Below the pieces are notes generated by a model. It ran no database searches. It was not told the DNA's origin and was given only the letters and a program-made list of their open reading frames with translations. The translations under genes were made by a program, and so were the position numbers. Source: Maylandia zebra (Eukaryota > Chordata > Actinopteri > Cichliformes > Cichlidae). From it: 64,000 nucleotides of DNA. This document shows positions 18,818 to 64,000 of this stretch, one piece after another. Position 1 is the first letter of the stretch. Each line of letters opens with the position of its first letter. The DNA lies in assembly GCF_041146795.1 (NCBI RefSeq), contig NC_135172.1, positions 37,211,623-37,275,622 of the forward strand, written 5' to 3'.

Positions 18818-18835
18818 GTAATAACTTGTCAGAAA
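18808..18835. repeat. 12-bp inverted repeat at the LINE 5' junction
   Basis: TTTCTGACAAGT (18808-18819) and ACTTGTCAGAAA (18824-18835) are perfect inverted repeats with a 4-base loop, centred exactly where LINE sequence gives way to flanking DNA. Confidence 0.85.
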
Positions 18836-18837
18836 AA

Positions 18838-20314
18838 TAAATACTCAAGTAAAGTCAGATACCTGTAAAAGTACAGTAACAAAGTATTTAATTGTAATTT
18901 TTCTGAGCAAACATGTCTTGAGAAATGTCAAAGGAGAATGTTCAGGCTTCTTTGAGATGATAGGATGGCAAGCATGGCTCCATCCTGCCTTGGTGGTTTA
19001 ATGATGTAGGCAATAGTTTCTTGGCCCCTAATACCAACAGAGCAGTGTTTAAACACAGTGTTTAAGCACTACCTACAACCTATTTAATGTTTAAGCCACA
19101 TCTAATACAGCTTGCCCTCAAAAGAGTTCAATTTAGCCCACAGGATGGGTTTGCACATTGCAAAAGTTGCAAAGAAGCCACATGTGCATTTTATGCTTTC
19201 ACTGTATTTTTCCATAGAGAGCTTTGTGTTGCAGGTGCAATTTAATCCAAGCCCTATGTCTGACTCGTCAGTTTTACAGCTTTCTCATTAATAAACATCA
19301 CAGCCATGGCCAGTTATCCTACACCAACGTCCAATGAACTTGCTGACAGGTTTCTCTGATTTAATACAGTAATGTGTCTTTGTAATTAAATTGGCTGAAT
19401 GTGGAAAAACTGAGAAGATTCAACCTGCACTTGTTTTCTCAAACCTCAGACTGACCTTAATTATTTATTTTAAATAGAATGTTAATTGAAGGTGAATATC
19501 TTAAGCACATAGTAAAACTTATTTACACCACACAATAATTTAAAGGGGGGGTTGGGGTTGAGGGGGAAACTGGTTTGTGCTATTTAAGCTACCTTGACAT
19601 TCAGATCTTTGCACTGTCTGTATACAGAAATTTTTTGTCCTATATGCTTAAAAATCAAGTCACTAGTAGACATAGACTAAAGACTATATTTCTAAGTGTC
19701 ATAATCTTATAATATTAATAATTTGGTTGCTTCCATCTTTTCTCAACTTTATTGCCATGTTTGTGTCTACACACTCACTAAATTCCTTGCATGCATGAAC
19801 ACACCAGGCCAGTAAAGACAGCGGGAAAAAAAGATCCACTAGTTCCGCCATTTATTCTATAAACCATTCGCTTAAGTTTTCTTGACTTGGAAAAAAAAAA
19901 CACGTCAGGATTAGCTCTCTGTGGTCCAAAACAGGACCAAGATGCAAATTCTTTTTTAACTGTAATCCCCATCTACATGCAGTGGATATGTGCGTAACCT
20001 CTAACATACAGTGAGAAAAGCCTGGTTTGACCACTTCTCCAAAACTGCAAATGGCCCTAATCTAATGAATCTCTCACCATGAACAGGTAATACAGGTAAA
20101 ACAGGAAATACAACTTTATTAAATTCATTCACTTATTTTTATGACTGTCAGTCTTGCAAACGTTGAGTTTTCAGATGTTTTGAGACTGTGTAGAACTTTG
20201 ATTCAAAATCATCACCTCATCTTCATACAGTCGTTAATGCCAACTGCACCATCTGGCATTGTCAGTGTGGCTTGCATTAAAATGAAATGGGTGGGAAAAA
20301 ATGAAAATGAATTG
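18838..20314. other. Intergenic, no gene seen
   Basis: AT-rich intergenic DNA between the LINE and the first SINE. I find no convincing exon or repeat family. Confidence 0.5.
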
Positions 20315-20586
20315 TTGGCACGGTGGTTAGCACTGTTGGCTCACAGCAAGAAGCTTCTGAGTTCAATTCTACCATCAGGCCAGGGTCTTCCTGTATGGAT
20401 TTTGCATGTTTGCGCGGGTTCTCCCTGGGTACTCTGGCTTCCTCCCAGAGACATGCAGTTAGTGGGAATAGGTTAACTGGAAATTTTAAATTGTCCATAG
20501 GTGCGAATGGTTGTCCTCTTCTAAGTGTCAGCCCTGCAACAGACTGGTGACCTGTCCAGGGTGTACCCTGCCTCTCGCTCTAAGAT
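20315..20586 (+). mobile_element. SINE copy 1 (full-length-like)
   Basis: Starts GGCACGGTGGTTAGCACTGT and continues through TTCAATTCTACCATCAGGCC, a TTTGCATGTTTGCGCGGGTT body, ACATGCAGTTAGTGGGAATA and CTGTCCAGGGTGTACCCTGC CTCTCGC. This is a widespread teleost repeat usually taken as SINE-like. Related copies lie at 21176, 42772 (minus) and 59628. Confidence 0.75.
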
Positions 20587-23464
20587 ACCTTGCATAGGCA
20601 GTAATTCATTAGTTTAAACTGAATTTTACAATATTTTACTCTAAATTGTGGTGGAGTATAAAACAAGGAATAAAAGAAATTATTCTAAAAAAGTACAAGT
20701 TCTTTATATATACTGTTACAATGGTGGATATTCATTTCACATTTTAAGTTTCAATTAATGAGGTTACTGTCTGTATAATCCCTCTGAGCAAAGGGCTCAG
20801 ACTCCAGGCTGCTCTGAATGTCCCGTGTCAGCAAAAGAATCATGCTGTTGGATCTTAATGATGTTAGTGAGGGCATAAATAATTAATCTCAGACTGTGAG
20901 CACAGTAGCCACACCCACCTGCTGTTCAAAACTTTCTAAGGTTGGTTAGACGCAGCCAAGCAGAAGAAAGTTGCCTTAAGGGAAGATTTGACCTATTTTT
21001 ACATTTGCAGTCAAAATACCCTATATGACACCTGCTGAACTTTGAAGGATATTGTGGGAATCTCAAAGCAGTGAAACAGTAAAGTGGGAGTATGTAGTGC
21101 ACATTAAGAACAGAGGTCTACAGAGGTGAAAAGGTGCCTTGCTAGAGGGGGCGTTTACATAGATCTGTAATAGGGAGACATGGTGTTGCAGTGGTTAGTA
21201 GTCTCACCTCAGAGCAAGAAGATTCTGCCATGAATTAACAAATTTGTTTACTAGAACATTTTTGTGTTTGGTTAATTAATGTTGACTTAATATTGATAAT
21301 TATAGATGGCATTTTCTTTTGATACAGCAGTGATCACAGTGCTTAATGGTTGTAATATTTATAAATATTTATAAATTATATACTAACTTTATTTAAATAT
21401 ATTTAAATGAGTATGGCTGTTAAATTGAACGGAATTACCTAGAATTGAAGGCTGCTTTCACAACCTTTTTGTTTTGTTTTGTTTTTTTGTAACTAGTCTT
21501 TTCTGGCAACGTTTGCAATCACAGTTATGATCTGTGGTAAATAAGTTTTCTTTTCCAAGGCAAGTAAAGACAAAAGTTCAGACTTTTTCTCAGAATTCTG
21601 AAAAACAATGATTGTGCATACAAAGAGGAGGTACTGAGGCACACAGAAACGCTCTGCAGAGAGTCATAAAAGCTCACAAAACATCACAATCCAACAGCTA
21701 CCTACCCTGGAAGACATCCTTACCTCTCATTACCTGGACAGTTACCTGGAAAGTTTATCTCATCCCACCCATTATCTGTTTGAATCGTTAACCTCAAGAA
21801 AACATCACAATCTGTTAAAACAAGCAGCACACAATTAATCTGTGAGATTGTCACACGATTTTGTAACATTTTCAAACAAGATCTAGAGCGTGATTAAAGT
21901 GGTGGGTGGGTTCTTTTACATTGTGAATAAAGCCAGTTGAGTCTAATAATAGATTATATGACCTGATGAGCTTTAGTAGTTACATGGATGTTAAAATCAC
22001 AAACAATGATTATTTTATCTGAGCTGAGCACTAAACCAGATTCAAAAGTCTGAGTAAGGCCCCGGTGGGCAATAGATAACAACAAATAAAACTGTTTTTT
22101 GAGTTTTCCAGCTAGTGTGACCAAGGCTAAACCTCAGGTTTTCAAATGAATTAAAACTCTTTGTCTATGGTTGATTAACAATCCGAGTAACCAGGTTTCT
22201 GTTACAACATGGTGATTATGTTAATTTAAATGACTTAAAATTAGCCAAATTACTTATTTTAAATACTTTACATACAATAAATAAGTAAATATGCAAAAGC
22301 TGCATGTCAGACTCACACATGATACGTTTATCTGTCTAAATAAAAGCTTATTTTTCTCAAAATACTACTTAAACTGTAACGATGCAACTCTGTATGACGT
22401 AATGCATGTTTTGTATTTCTGTGTTATCACCACAAGGTGGAGGCATTGAATCTATGCGCACCACCCGAGCCACTGTTTGTCAAGTATGATTTGTGTTGGT
22501 CTGGACGAGGAAGCTGGCAGTTATTGTTTATGCAACACAACATACATCCTTAACAAATACATTTATTCTGACATTTACTTTCGGTCTTACTGCTTTCACA
22601 CCGCGTATCCAGTCCAGGCAGAACACGTTTGATCGATTCTGTATCTTGAACAAAAGCCTAACAAAAGCCTGTGAGAATCAGTGACCTTTGAGCTCTTTGA
22701 TTCTCCACAGCCTACCCCTGGGCGCTCTTGCATGACCCTCGTAGCAAAACATAAACCGAAAGAGATTTCTTTGTGTTGTTGTAGTAGTTGCTCATTCTCA
22801 TGCACAGAAGCAAAACCAGTCACAAAACTCCAAACATTTTTAAACAAAAGTTGATAAAGTGTTACCTCTTCGACATTATCTCAGGAGGCGGAGTGCTTTT
22901 TGCATACCCCCACCCCCTAAGGGTTTACTAGATCAATGAGTCAGATTACAGTCCCAGTTGGTTTCTGGGACATGATAGGCGGAAAACCAACTTGTTATCG
23001 CTGTACGTCAGGCTTCGACTTGCAGCAGCTTAAACCCCGACACCATTGTTCACACAACTTTAGGCCTCTGTGACATCCGTGTTTCCTGAGCAAGCGGCTC
23101 ATGCAACAGCTGAGCAGGAAATTCTGGCGAGGGAAACTTTACCAATTAACACAGTCATTCATGTTTAGAAAGGCTTTTTGGATTCATTTAAAAAAATGGG
23201 GATGGGGGGGTCTCCTTTCCTAGATCTTTCCAGTAAGCTCTCAATGTATCACGTTATGTTTTTCTTCCCGGGAGAAACTTGGAAAAAACCTCACACATAA
23301 ACACGTTTTAATCCCAAATAAATGACATAACCATAGGCAGTTTCAGGAGGTTAAGTCTTGGACATGCATGCATGTATACATGAATGCACTTGTGTGTGGA
23401 TCTGTGTGTAGTTGTGCCGCTTGTAAATTGATCCCTCCTGCTCTTGCTGGTTCGTTGTGCAGAG
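20587..23464. other. Intergenic upstream of grk4
   Basis: About 2.9 kb of AT-rich DNA with a truncated SINE head at 21176-21232 (GGTGTTGCAGTGGTTAGTAG TCTCACC). A slightly GC-richer stretch at 22860-23110 shows no gene. Confidence 0.5.
21176..21232 (+). mobile_element. SINE copy 2, head fragment
   Basis: GACATGGTGTTGCAGTGGTT followed by AGTCTCACCTCAGAGCAAGA AG resembles the first 55 bases of SINE copy 1; the body is missing. Confidence 0.5.
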
Positions 23465-23555
23465 AAGGGGCGAGGAGGAGGAGGAGGAAGAAAAGGAGGA
23501 GGAGGGAGCTGAAACAGGAAGGAAAGCAGGCGGAGAGGGACGGGAGGGAGGCTGT
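23465..23555 (+). repeat. Polypurine tract in the grk4 5' flank
   Basis: About 90 bases that are almost all A/G (GAGGAGGAGGAAG..., GGACGGGAGGGAGG), 230-320 bases before the grk4 ATG. It could form a triplex or G-rich structure near the promoter; no more can be said. Confidence 0.6.
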
Positions 23556-23787
23556 GAATGCTAACAAGCCCCGTCGTAACCGTATAGCTGTGTAGGTAGG
23601 GTTTGATAACACATCTTGCAATGGAGAGGAACGACGACCACTATTAAAACTCCTACTATGCGCCAGCGCAGAGTCCGCCTTGCGCGCGTGCAGCAGCCTC
23701 ACCGTCGTCGGCACGTTTGATCAGAAAAACCGTCTTTTTTCCTCTGAGTGAAATGTATCGCGACTGCTCGGGATTCACATTCTGACA
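23556..23787 (+). promoter_or_regulatory. Probable grk4 promoter / 5' UTR
   Basis: The 230 bases before the ATG are CpG-richer than the surroundings (GCGCCAGCGCAGAGTCCGCC, TGCGCGCGTGCAGC) and lack an obvious TATA box, as expected for a CpG-type promoter. The transcription start is not resolvable. Confidence 0.4.
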
Positions 23788-59553
<35,766 letters not shown>

Positions 59554-59627
59554 TAAGCTCACACATGGTGTCAGAAAAAAGTTTGGAATAGGTGTAGATA
59601 GTAAATTAAACAGTAGCCCCATATTAT

Positions 59628-59895
59628 GGGTGGCATGCTGGTTAACACTGCCGCCTCACAGGATGATTATCCTAGGTTCGATTTCACGGGCTGGCTTTTG
59701 GCCTTTCTGGGTGGAGTTTGCATGTGCTGCTCATGACTTCGGCTCTCTCCGGATACCGTGGCTTTCTCCCAAAGTTCAGAGATGTGCTTATTAGGTTAAT
59801 TGGTAATTCTAAATTGCCTGTAAGTGTGAAGGTGAGTTTGACCTGTGCAGGCTGTACCCCACCTCTTGTGGATATGCTCCACATGGATGGATGGA
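59628..59895 (+). mobile_element. SINE copy 4 with GGAT tail
   Basis: GGTGGCATGCTGGTTAACAC TGCCGCCTCAC head, GTGGAGTTTGCATGTGCTGC body, AGGTTAATTGGTAATTCTAA ATTGCC core, ending CTCCACATGGATGGATGGA. Same family as 20315, inserted in grk4 intron 9. Confidence 0.7.
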
Positions 59896-60343
59896 TTTGA
59901 CATCATATTTGCTGCATTGAGCTTAGGAGCTGGGAATTGTTCACAGATATTTAAGGATCTGTGTCTCTGTGGACGATATTGTGAGGTTTAAAGCCCTAGA
60001 ACCACGTTATGTAAGCATGTTGTGGTACAAGAGTATTTGCTTACAGCTGGCTAAATGCCCTGGCATTTAAAGTTCAGCTTGCTCTCATGTGAATCGTTAC
60101 CAGTAAAAGGAAAAAAAATAGATTATGTCTTTTGGGGTTCTGAAAGGAACTCTCTAAAGTCAGAAATAACCGTGATGTTTTCACAGTGATGCCATCAAAG
60201 TTACCTGTAACACGATGCCTAACAGGCTGGACGTAAAGTTTGAGAGGGAATGGTCTTGACTCAAATTTTAAGATTTTGCAGTTTTTGATTTGGTTCTCAC
60301 TAAAGGATATCTTGGATTAAACTCTGCCAACTTTACGGAAGTA

Positions 60344-61906
60344 TACAGGGAGTGCAGAATTATTAGGCAAGTTGTATTTTTGAGGAATAATTTTATTATT
60401 GAACAACAACCATGTTCCCAATGAACCCAAAAAACTCATTAATATCAAAGCTGAATGTTTGTGGAAGTAGTTCTTAGTTTGTTTTTAGTTTTAGCTATTT
60501 TAGGGGGATATCTGTGTGTGCAGGTGACTATTACTGTGCATAATTATTAGGCAACTTAACAAAAAACAAATATATACCCATTTCAATTATTTATTTTTAC
60601 CAGTGAAACCAATATAACATCTCCACATTCACAAATATACATTTCTGACATTCAAAAACAAAACAAAAACAAATCAGCGACCAATATAGCCACCTTTCTT
60701 TGCAAGGACACTCAAAAGCCTGCCATCCATGGATTCTGTCAGTGTTTTGATCTGTTCACCATCAACATTGCGTGCAGCAGCAACCACAGCCTCCCAGACA
60801 CTGTTCAGAGAGGTGTACTGTTGTCCCTCCTTGTAAATCTCACATTTGATGATGGACCACAGGTTCTCAATGGGGTTCAGATCATGTGAACAAGGTGGCC
60901 ATGTCATTAGTTTTTCTTCTTTTATACCCTTTCTTGCCAGCCACGCTGTGGAGTACTTGGACGCGTGTGATGGAGCATTGTCCTGCATGAAAATCATGTT
61001 TTTCTTGAAGGATGCAGACTTCTTCCTGTACCACTGCTTGAAGACTGCTTCCAGAAACTGGCAGTAGGACTGGGAGTTGAGCTTGACTCCATCCTCAACC
61101 CGAAAAGGCCCCACAAGCTCATCTTTGATGATACCAGCCCAAACCAGTACTCCACCTCCACCTTGCTGGCGTCTGAGTCGGACTTAGCTCTCTGCCCTTT
61201 ACCAATCCAGCCACGGGCCCATCCATCTGGCCCATCAAGACTCACTCTCATTTCATCAGTCCATAAAACCTTAGAAAAACCAGTCTTGAGATATTTCTTG
61301 GCCCAGTCTTGACGTTTCAGCTTGTGTGTCTTGTTCAGTGGTGGTCGTCTTTCAGCCTTTCTTACCTTGGCCATGTCTCTGAGTATTGCACACCTTGTGC
61401 TTTTGGGCACTCCAGTGATGTTGCAGCTCTGAAATATGGCCAAACTGGTGGCAAGTGGCATCTTGGCAGCTGCACGCTTGACTTTTCTCAGTTCATGGGC
61501 AGTTATTTTGCGCCTTGGTTTTTCCACACGCTTTTTGCGACTTTGTTGACTATTTTGAATGAAACGCTCGATTGTTCGATGATCACGCTTCAGAAGCTTT
61601 GCAAGTTTGAGACTGCTGCATCCCTCTGCAAGATATCTCACTATTTTTGACTTTTCTGAGCCCGTCAAGTCCTTCTTTTGACCCATTTTGCCAAAGGAAA
61701 GGACGTTGCCTAATAATTATGCACACCTGATATAGGGTGTTGATGTCATTAGACCACACCCCTTCTCATTACAGAGATGCACATCACCTAATATGCTTAA
61801 TTGGTAGTAGGCTTTCGATCCTATACAGCTTGGAGTAAGACAACATGCATGAAGAGGATGATGTGGACAAAATACTCATTTGCCTAATAATTCTGCACTC
61901 CCTGTA
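60344..61906 (-). mobile_element. Tc1-like transposon (DD37E spacing), nearly intact, with IR/DR ends
   Basis: Body 60346-61904 (1,559 bp) between TA duplications at 60344-60345 and 61905-61906. The outermost 25 bases (CAGGGAGTGCAGAATTATTA...) are perfect inverted repeats. A second, inner pair, 21 bases and also perfect, lies at 60535-60555 and 61705-61725 and shares the ATTATTAGGCAA core, an IR/DR arrangement. The transposase is on the minus strand, interrupted by one frameshift. Inserted in grk4 intron 9. Confidence 0.93.
60674..61686 (-). pseudogene. Tc1-like transposase, one frameshift
   Basis: Starts MGQKKDLTGSEKSKIVRYLA at 61686 with helix-turn-helix DNA-binding motifs (LAKLLKRDHRTIERFI) and a basic KPRRK hook. 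First catalytic Asp is in VLWTDEMRVSLDGPDGW, second in FMQDNAPSHAS, and Glu in HDLNPIENLWSI. There are 37 residues between the second Asp and the Glu, so DD37E rather than the classic DD34E. The frame changes once between about 61150 and 61200 (expected RRQQGGGGVLVWAG lies in another frame). The last part ends at 60674. About 337 codons in total, normal for Tc1-like transposases. Confidence 0.9.
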
Positions 61907-64000
61907 TTGCAAATTTTTAGGATACTATTTTAAAGTGCTTGTAAAACCTTTGGAAAGTTACAAAGGCTAAAGTCCATGCCCAACATTACTTCTGGCAGTT
62001 CAGTTCTGTCAAGTTCAAGATCCTGATAAATCACCTGATCTCAGTGCTAACCCACATCACCCAGTGGCTCAGCTAAGATCCTTGTACAAATCTAACTAGT
62101 AAATCTCACATAAGGCATACTTTAAGCTGCCTTATCCTACCTTCAGTATAGATCTGCAAGCTGCTTGGAACCCAGCTCCATATTTCATGTCATGTTTCCA
62201 TATTTGATTGTGGCTGACTGTCTTGTTGCTGCTCCCCCGCCTCTGCCTTTCCAAGTATGTGAATGGAAAGGTGAAGCCTTCTGCCAAATATGAATTACTG
62301 CAGATGGAATAGAAATTGTTTTTGCCTATAGTGGTCTTAGATGAAATGTGGTTATTTTCAACATCAGAAAACACTGCAGTTAAGCTGCAAAAAAGTTTGT
62401 TTGTAGTCCAAACCTTTCTGGTATCTATGTAACTTTGGTGGCATAATACCCACTAAGAGTCTACTTTAAAATGCAGTTAAACAAAGAATGAAGAGCTGCT
62501 CCAGCTAAATCCAGATGCACCCATCTGCACCTGGATAGCCTGCCATTATTTCCTTGATAGAGCTGGTTTTCATCACTTTTAACTGTGAAATGTCTGAGCT
62601 ATAGCACACCAAATTTTCTGTTACTGGCTGAGCAAAGCGTCCAATGAAATTAATATGTAGGAAATATACAATATCCAAACATGATATATATTTGGAGATA
62701 CATTCGAGTGTGGCTAAGGGTAAATTGGACTAATATTACCGTCTGTTTATTCTCTTCCACTCTGTGTACTTCTATAAACTGTATTTTAAAACAGCAGAAT
62801 TCCTAATAAACCCATTCTCCCTGACACGCTTTTCTGTTTTTCTAATCAGACAAGGGAACAACTGTAAAATAGTGACAGAAGCTCATAAAGACTAATGTAA
62901 ACCAGGCTATTTTTCAATCTGCAGCTATTAAGTGTTAAAATCCTGAACTTGTACTAATTATGCCGTGTGACAAATTTATGTCTGTGCTGCAATGTTAGCT
63001 ATATTTTTCAGCTACTGTGAGGGCGTAGCCTTCTGTCCTAAGCTTGTGTGCCATCTTAATTTTCTGTAGCTGCATTAAAAAAAACCTCTCATATTAAATA
63101 CACCAGGATGTTCCTTTTTATAAAGAAAAAAAGTCACATTTAGATTAAAAATAGATGACATATATAAACATAAAAGTATAACTTGGGATTTCCAAGTCAT
63201 CACAGCCATCAAAAATCTCAGTGGCTATACTGTGGTTGGAGCTATAGTTTAACCTTATGCCATTATGTAACCAACTGTGCCTCATTTTTGTCATTCCAAC
63301 AGACCAGTCAAAGCAAACTGGGCTTTGTATGAGTCCAGTCTGACCTTAAAGAAACAGGAACTATAATGGTGCATAACAGGCCAGGGGTGATAAGATATGT
63401 ACAGTAACAATGTACAGTAAGAGAATAATAATGTGCGTTTTGAAAACAAATTTAACCCAGCAGAGTAATATAATATGGATACATTGAGGAAAAAGACCTA
63501 AGTGGCAAACTTCAGTGCTCAAGATGGCTGAAAAAAACAACAACAAAAAACCCAGCACTATTTCCAACCATTTGTTCCAGCTCTGGTGTTATGAAGCGAT
63601 TTATTCCACCGGAGGGTAACAGTGGGAAGGGTGCAGAAGGAAATCTTGAATGATGAAGTGTGACCAGATTAATGGTGTACTGATTTCAGTGAGGTGTAAT
63701 TCACATGTCAAACTCAATGGGGCCCGAGAGTAATGTTAACATAAACACTGATGTTCTTAAAAGACCCACATGCACATGGCCGGTGTAGTTATAACAACAT
63801 GCCGTGCGTCTTGATCTCAGCATGTGTTACAGTAACCTTCACAGTTGGCATTGTGGTTTTAAGTTGGCAGCAGTCCGATAGATTTGATTACAAAAGAGTA
63901 AAATAACATGTTGCTGTGCAAGTTAAATAGAATAGAATAGACTGGGCTTAATTAAAAAAGGCTTAAGTTTTAAAGCTTCAGCCAGGAGATTACAGGCCGG
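61907..64000 (+). other. grk4 intron 9 (partial)
   Basis: AT-rich intron to the right edge. I found no DLKPEN-type exon. A short ATAGA repeat sits near 63927. Confidence 0.5.

Larger units (their letters stand above)
17115..18819 (-). mobile_element. RTE-like LINE, 5'-truncated, with reverse transcriptase
   Basis: A reverse transcriptase reading frame runs from 18817 down to about 17375. It has the RT blocks WQTGVVVPIFKKGDRRVCSN YRGI, CGFRPGRGTLDQLF, VYMCFVDLEKAFDRVPR, GLRQGCPLSPVLF, the catalytic FADDVVLLAS and FKYLGVLFASDG. One base is missing from a C-run (17371-17374, read as G on the plus strand), and the C-terminal part, GEVFQACPTGRRPQGRPRTR WRDYI..., continues in another frame to a stop at 17154. 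The 3' end is a (GGAT)n tail (17115-17152). The endonuclease domain is absent. The tail and C-terminus suggest the RTE/Rex3-like group. Full length would be about 3 kb; this copy is about 1.7 kb. Confidence 0.85.

Noticed and set aside
17163..18821. Plus-strand reading frames opposite the LINE
   Set aside because: They are antisense shadows of the reverse transcriptase coding region.
23343..23714. Minus-strand leucine-rich reading frame opposite the grk4 5' flank
   Set aside because: Its composition comes from the polypurine tract read in antisense.

Overview
The window is vertebrate nuclear DNA, almost certainly from a teleost fish. The evidence is small coding exons with GT-AG introns, vertebrate proteins (Get3, noggin, Tom1 and GRK4 families), long CA/TG microsatellites, and a dense set of fish-type mobile elements (Tc1-like, hAT MITEs, RTE-like and L2/CR1-like LINEs, tRNA-derived SINEs, Penelope-like debris). 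The repeat mix would suit a percomorph such as a cichlid, but the species cannot be fixed from the sequence alone.

Layout, left to right. (1) At 447-1636 on the minus strand are the first two coding exons of get3 (asna1), the tail-anchored-protein targeting ATPase; the rest lies beyond base 1. (2) At 2408-3259, minus, is a single-exon, secreted noggin-family protein with an expanded loop in its cysteine-rich domain. (3) At 4111-15732, minus, is a complete 15-exon tom1-type gene (VHS + GAT endosomal adaptor, 490 aa predicted). Its introns hold a tandem pair of hAT MITEs, Tc1, Penelope-like and LINE remnants and a SINE. (4) At about 15.7-23.8 kb lies the region between the divergent tom1 and grk4 genes. 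It holds two 5'-truncated LINE insertions and SINE copies. (5) From 23788 to the right edge, plus strand, are the first nine coding exons of grk4 (G-protein-coupled receptor kinase 4), covering the N-terminal helix, the RGS-homology domain and the kinase N-lobe, up to the residue before the catalytic-loop exon. Its introns are large (12.9, 9.1, 6.5, 4.0 and more than 4.4 kb). They carry five long CA/TG arrays, hAT and other MITEs, a decayed LINE, SINEs and a nearly intact Tc1-like transposon with DD37E spacing.

The genes do not form one pathway, although two act in intracellular trafficking (Get3 at the ER, Tom1 at endosomes) and GRK4 acts on receptors that are then internalised. No prokaryotic system, CRISPR array or viral gene was seen. 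The observation I rate highest is the symmetrical, frame-neutral grk4 exon 2, which encodes the phosphoinositide-binding basic patch. It sits inside two nested pairs of complementary (TG)n/(CA)n arrays that could loop it out of the pre-mRNA; the orthologous exon is skipped in known human GRK4 isoforms.
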